Source: Benincasa hispida (lineage: Eukaryota; Streptophyta; Magnoliopsida; Cucurbitales; Cucurbitaceae). From it: 64,000 bases of DNA. The translations under genes were made by a program, and so were the position numbers. The first letter of the stretch is position 1. Each line of letters begins with the position of its first letter. The stretch spans positions 16,017,648 to 16,081,647 of the forward strand of contig NC_052357.1 of assembly GCF_009727055.1 (NCBI RefSeq), written 5' to 3'. Positions 61,327-64,000 of the stretch are shown here, in pieces. Below the pieces are notes generated by a model. It had not been told where the DNA came from. It saw nothing but the letters and a program-made list of their open reading frames with translations, and did no database searches.

Positions 61327-62471
61327 TGAAGGATCTCATATCTAAGAGTTCCATGAGCGCATTCGGATCGTTCCAATCTCACAGTGACCGAAATACATCA
61401 ATATACATTCAACACATACAGTTATGCAAACAAATCTAATTATCGGCATGCTAAGAACAAGATAAACAACAAAGAAGAGAGTTCCATACCAGTTGAAGAC
61501 AGTTTTCACACTTTGGAACTCCAACGCAGCGGAACCCTCCAAACGATCTACCAACGCCCAGCGGAAGCATCGACTGCAGCACGAACAACCGCAAACACGA
61601 ACACACAAATGCTGCGGTGGGGATGACACACCACTAAAGAGCCCTGAGTATTCTCGGAGTGAAAACCCAAAGGGTGGACTTTGGTGAATTTGGTAGAGGA
61701 AGGAGGAAACAAAAATCGTGTAGGCGATAAGCAAGTGGGAGGGAAAAAGACCGCTATCGCATAGCAGACTGCTTATCGTTTAGGAGGAGCTACACGATCG
61801 TGTAGGATTTACTGAACGATCGTTTAGGAAAAGATACACGATCCTTTAGTAAAATCAGCACACTATACGATGTTTAAAGAAGCTATCCGATCGTGTAGGC
61901 GACAGTGTGCAATCGTTTAGTGTGAGGTGGACGATCGTTTAGGCAGAGAAGAGCTATCATATAGTCTCTCGAAAACAATTAAGCGATTGCTTCGAATGTT
62001 CACCAACGCGCGCTCTCGAAATCTTTTGGGCGAAATGACGGACGGTGCAAAAATGAAAACAATTTTCATTTTAACTCATCGGTTACAATAACTGACTCTG
62101 TCCACTAACCCACATCCAAACGTGGAAAAAGGATTAATTATCATATAATTAATCAATTATTTAATTAATAAATATAACCATATTATATTTTTTAATCTAT
62201 AGTTTGATATCACATATCTACTATAGTATTTTCTCCTCTACTTGATATAAATCATATTTATATCTAATTTCCTCCACAATAATGTATCTTATACATTTAG
62301 CCAATTATATCATATATAATTAACCAATCCAATTATATCATATATAATTGAACTTCCTCTTATCAATTTGAACATTTCAAATTCACCCAAATACTGGTTC
62401 TCGACTTTATCCAAGCTACCTAGGGGACCTAATGAACCTGTGGCTCGAAGCTCCAACGGTACATGAATAGT
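61327..62471 (-). mobile_element. LTR fragment (family A), reverse, truncated
   Basis: The + strand starts TGAAGGATCTCATATC, matching the start of the nested solo LTR at 14245 (TGAAGGATCTCATACC), and stays aligned through the motif cluster to GGTACATGAATAG, where a Gypsy-type LTR begins at 62472. About 900 bp of the LTR (its 5' part) is therefore missing or displaced. Open frames at 61342-61734 and 61384-61687 are LTR sequence. Confidence 0.8.
61745..61985. repeat. Cluster of ACGATCGT-like motifs in LTR
   Basis: About ten variants of (A/C)ACGATCGT(G/T)TAG(G) spaced roughly 18-30 bp apart, for example ACACGATCGTGTAGG near 61791, GAACGATCGTTTAGG near 61812 and GACGATCGTTTAGGC near 61930. Equivalent clusters lie at 14640-14830 (same orientation) and, in the other orientation, at 11820-12015. 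Confidence 0.75.
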
Positions 62472-64000
62472 TGATAACTTGTAGAAATACAAGTTATTTA
62501 TACTGCTTTATTTAGATATTGTGACCAAAAGAAAGGAAAGTTGCGTCAATTGTAGAGAAATTAGCTAAGAAATGCAAGAATTATAAATTTTCGTCAATAC
62601 ACCCACTGACACCATTGCGATGGTAGAAAAGAATATTTCAATCAAGTCACCGCATGCGTTCATGGCTCAAGGTAATCTGAACAACGCATCTATGTCGCAT
62701 TACGCCAATCATTCAGAAATGAATAGATGATCAACGCAATGACGGCGCATGCGAAAATCGATCAAGAGTTTTGCGATCAACGCAACTTCAACCGCATGCG
62801 GTAATAAAAAACAACACCGCATGCGGGCACATGATCGAAGATGCAAAAGAACAATGCAATTGCGGAGCATCCTGATACATGTACAGCTGACCATTGTGCA
62901 TTTTTGACGGGATTGATTGCGTAACAGAAGGAATATCCATTCCACCATTTCCAAAATTACCATAACAATAAAGTGGGGTCCACATTGTAGAAAGTCAAAG
63001 CCGAGCCTATAAATAGCCTCTGAAATTCTATTGGAAGATATACTTGATATAGGCATATTTTGACATTTGTATATTGAGAGAAAGACTGGCCTGAGTGCTG
63101 ATCGGAGAAGATCCGAGAAGATTTAAGAGACAAGGCTGAAAGGTGAGTCTTAGAGCAATCCTTTCAATCCCTGCCGTGAAGCTCTGTACCAAGGTCACTC
63201 CTACTGGACGAGTAAGCCTGAGAGGGAAGCTTTTCTTTCCATTCACTCCATTCGCCGGCAAGCACATCCACCGTCCAGATCTGTGTCAAGACATTGGCAC
63301 TTTTCTATATTTGTTTCTATCTCTTATCATCAATTGTATTCATTTTCTTAATCTTTCTATCATTCACACCATGTATCAGACGCTAAATATTAGTATTGAA
63401 TGTCATGATCATTTTCATCTCCATCTTTCTGTCTATTTCCGTTCCTCCATTAATCGCTTTCTCCATGATGTTTTCTTAATCCCTTGGTAATTAGAATGAA
63501 TTAAACAAGTAAATTAATCTGTGCTAAAGAAATAAATATGTTTAGTTAAAGCATGCTAAACGACATCTTCACCTGTGAGAGCAGAAGTGAAGATGTCATT
63601 CTGCCTGTCGAGAGAAGGTTAGAAGAATGCGTTAACTAAAGCGAGAAGTACTTCCAGAGATGGAAGTAACCTTGCGTTCATTACGTTCATCCCTGTTTCA
63701 CCACAGAGATGTGGGAACACGGCCGATCATCAAGAGGTGTACGCCAAGGGAAAGTGGAACCGTAGTTATATCTTTAACGCAATTAATGAACTTGCGATGT
63801 TTATATTAATTATCCTTTCTATCTCTATTTCATACATAAAGACTTGCCACCGCATACAACGACCCTTTGTATAATCTTCATAGTCAGTCTCAATCTCAGT
63901 ATAATCTCAGTATCATGTATCAGTATCCTGTATCTTGTATCATATTAGCTTAGGTTTACTTTTACCGCATTTTATTGTATTACGCAACTTTACTTTATCG
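62472..64000 (+). mobile_element. Gypsy-type LTR, continues past window end
   Basis: Starts TGATAACTTGTAGAAATACA, identical to the LTR at 57251 over its first 28 bases, with the same hairpin (62474-62497). A TATAAATA box lies at 63008-63015. It contains several 'ccgcatgcg' palindromes (62780-62825) and a TATC-rich tail 'cagtatcatgtatcagtatcc' near 63910-63945. No end is reached within the window. Short frames at 62709-63490 are not genes. Confidence 0.65.

Noticed and set aside
61342..61734. 130-codon minus-strand frame
   Set aside because: Lies wholly within the reverse family A LTR.
63143..63490. 115-codon plus-strand frame near the window end
   Set aside because: Inside the second Gypsy-type LTR, with no domain.

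Overview
This is a low-GC, repeat-rich nuclear segment of a dicot plant. The spliced genes, an 8-exon HCF136, a Copia gag remnant of the type common in cucurbit genomes and the LTR families seen here suggest Cucurbitaceae. That family assignment is an inference from memory, not from a search. There is one assembly gap (Ns at 3101-3105).

Five spliced protein-coding genes and one tRNA gene can be supported: a CYP86B1-type cytochrome P450 (6712-8805, +, 3 exons); a membrane-anchored protein resembling Arabidopsis At5g23160 (25000-28332, -, 2 exons, 2.4 kb intron); ribosomal protein eL42/L44 (33919-35205, +, 4 exons, the first only the ATG); an intracellular LysM-domain protein (36644-39995, -, 3 exons); the photosystem II assembly factor HCF136 (49423-53519, -, 8 exons); and tRNA-Ala(AGC) at 53694-53766. 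In all five genes the splice sites and phases were worked out by hand and give continuous frames. From memory, four of them correspond to At5g23190, At5g23160, At5g23130 and At5g23120, in the same relative order, so the window looks like a conserved block expanded by transposons. The eL42 gene is the extra member.

The rest is mostly transposon-derived. 1-5640: retroelement debris, a Copia gag pseudogene, a duplicate of the CYP86B1 3' flank and a small Tourist-like MITE. 10375-22650: a nested pile of related Copia-type LTRs in both orientations, including two solo LTRs with perfect 5-bp target duplications. 22650-23500: a possible plant-mobile-domain remnant. 26770-33210: fold-back elements, MITEs and a 717-bp hAT-like element. 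41246-44215: a decayed hAT transposase element. 44614-46250: a Harbinger-like element carrying a GTCGGAG minisatellite. 46260-49215: MITEs. 54170-57250: a dead Copia gag-pol, cut by a Gypsy-type LTR (57251-60536) that itself holds a third solo LTR. 61327-62471: another LTR, cut by a second Gypsy-type LTR that runs off the window end.

The genes do not form one pathway. CYP86B1 acts in suberin lipid synthesis in the ER, HCF136 in the thylakoid lumen, and eL42 in the ribosome. I found no bacterial-type system, CRISPR array or clearly new multi-gene system. The most notable structures are the nested solo LTRs, the clustered ACGATCGT-like motifs in one LTR family, the GAAA-loop hairpins at Gypsy LTR starts, the orphan copy of the P450 3' flank, and the triplicated SINE-like unit in the LysM gene.
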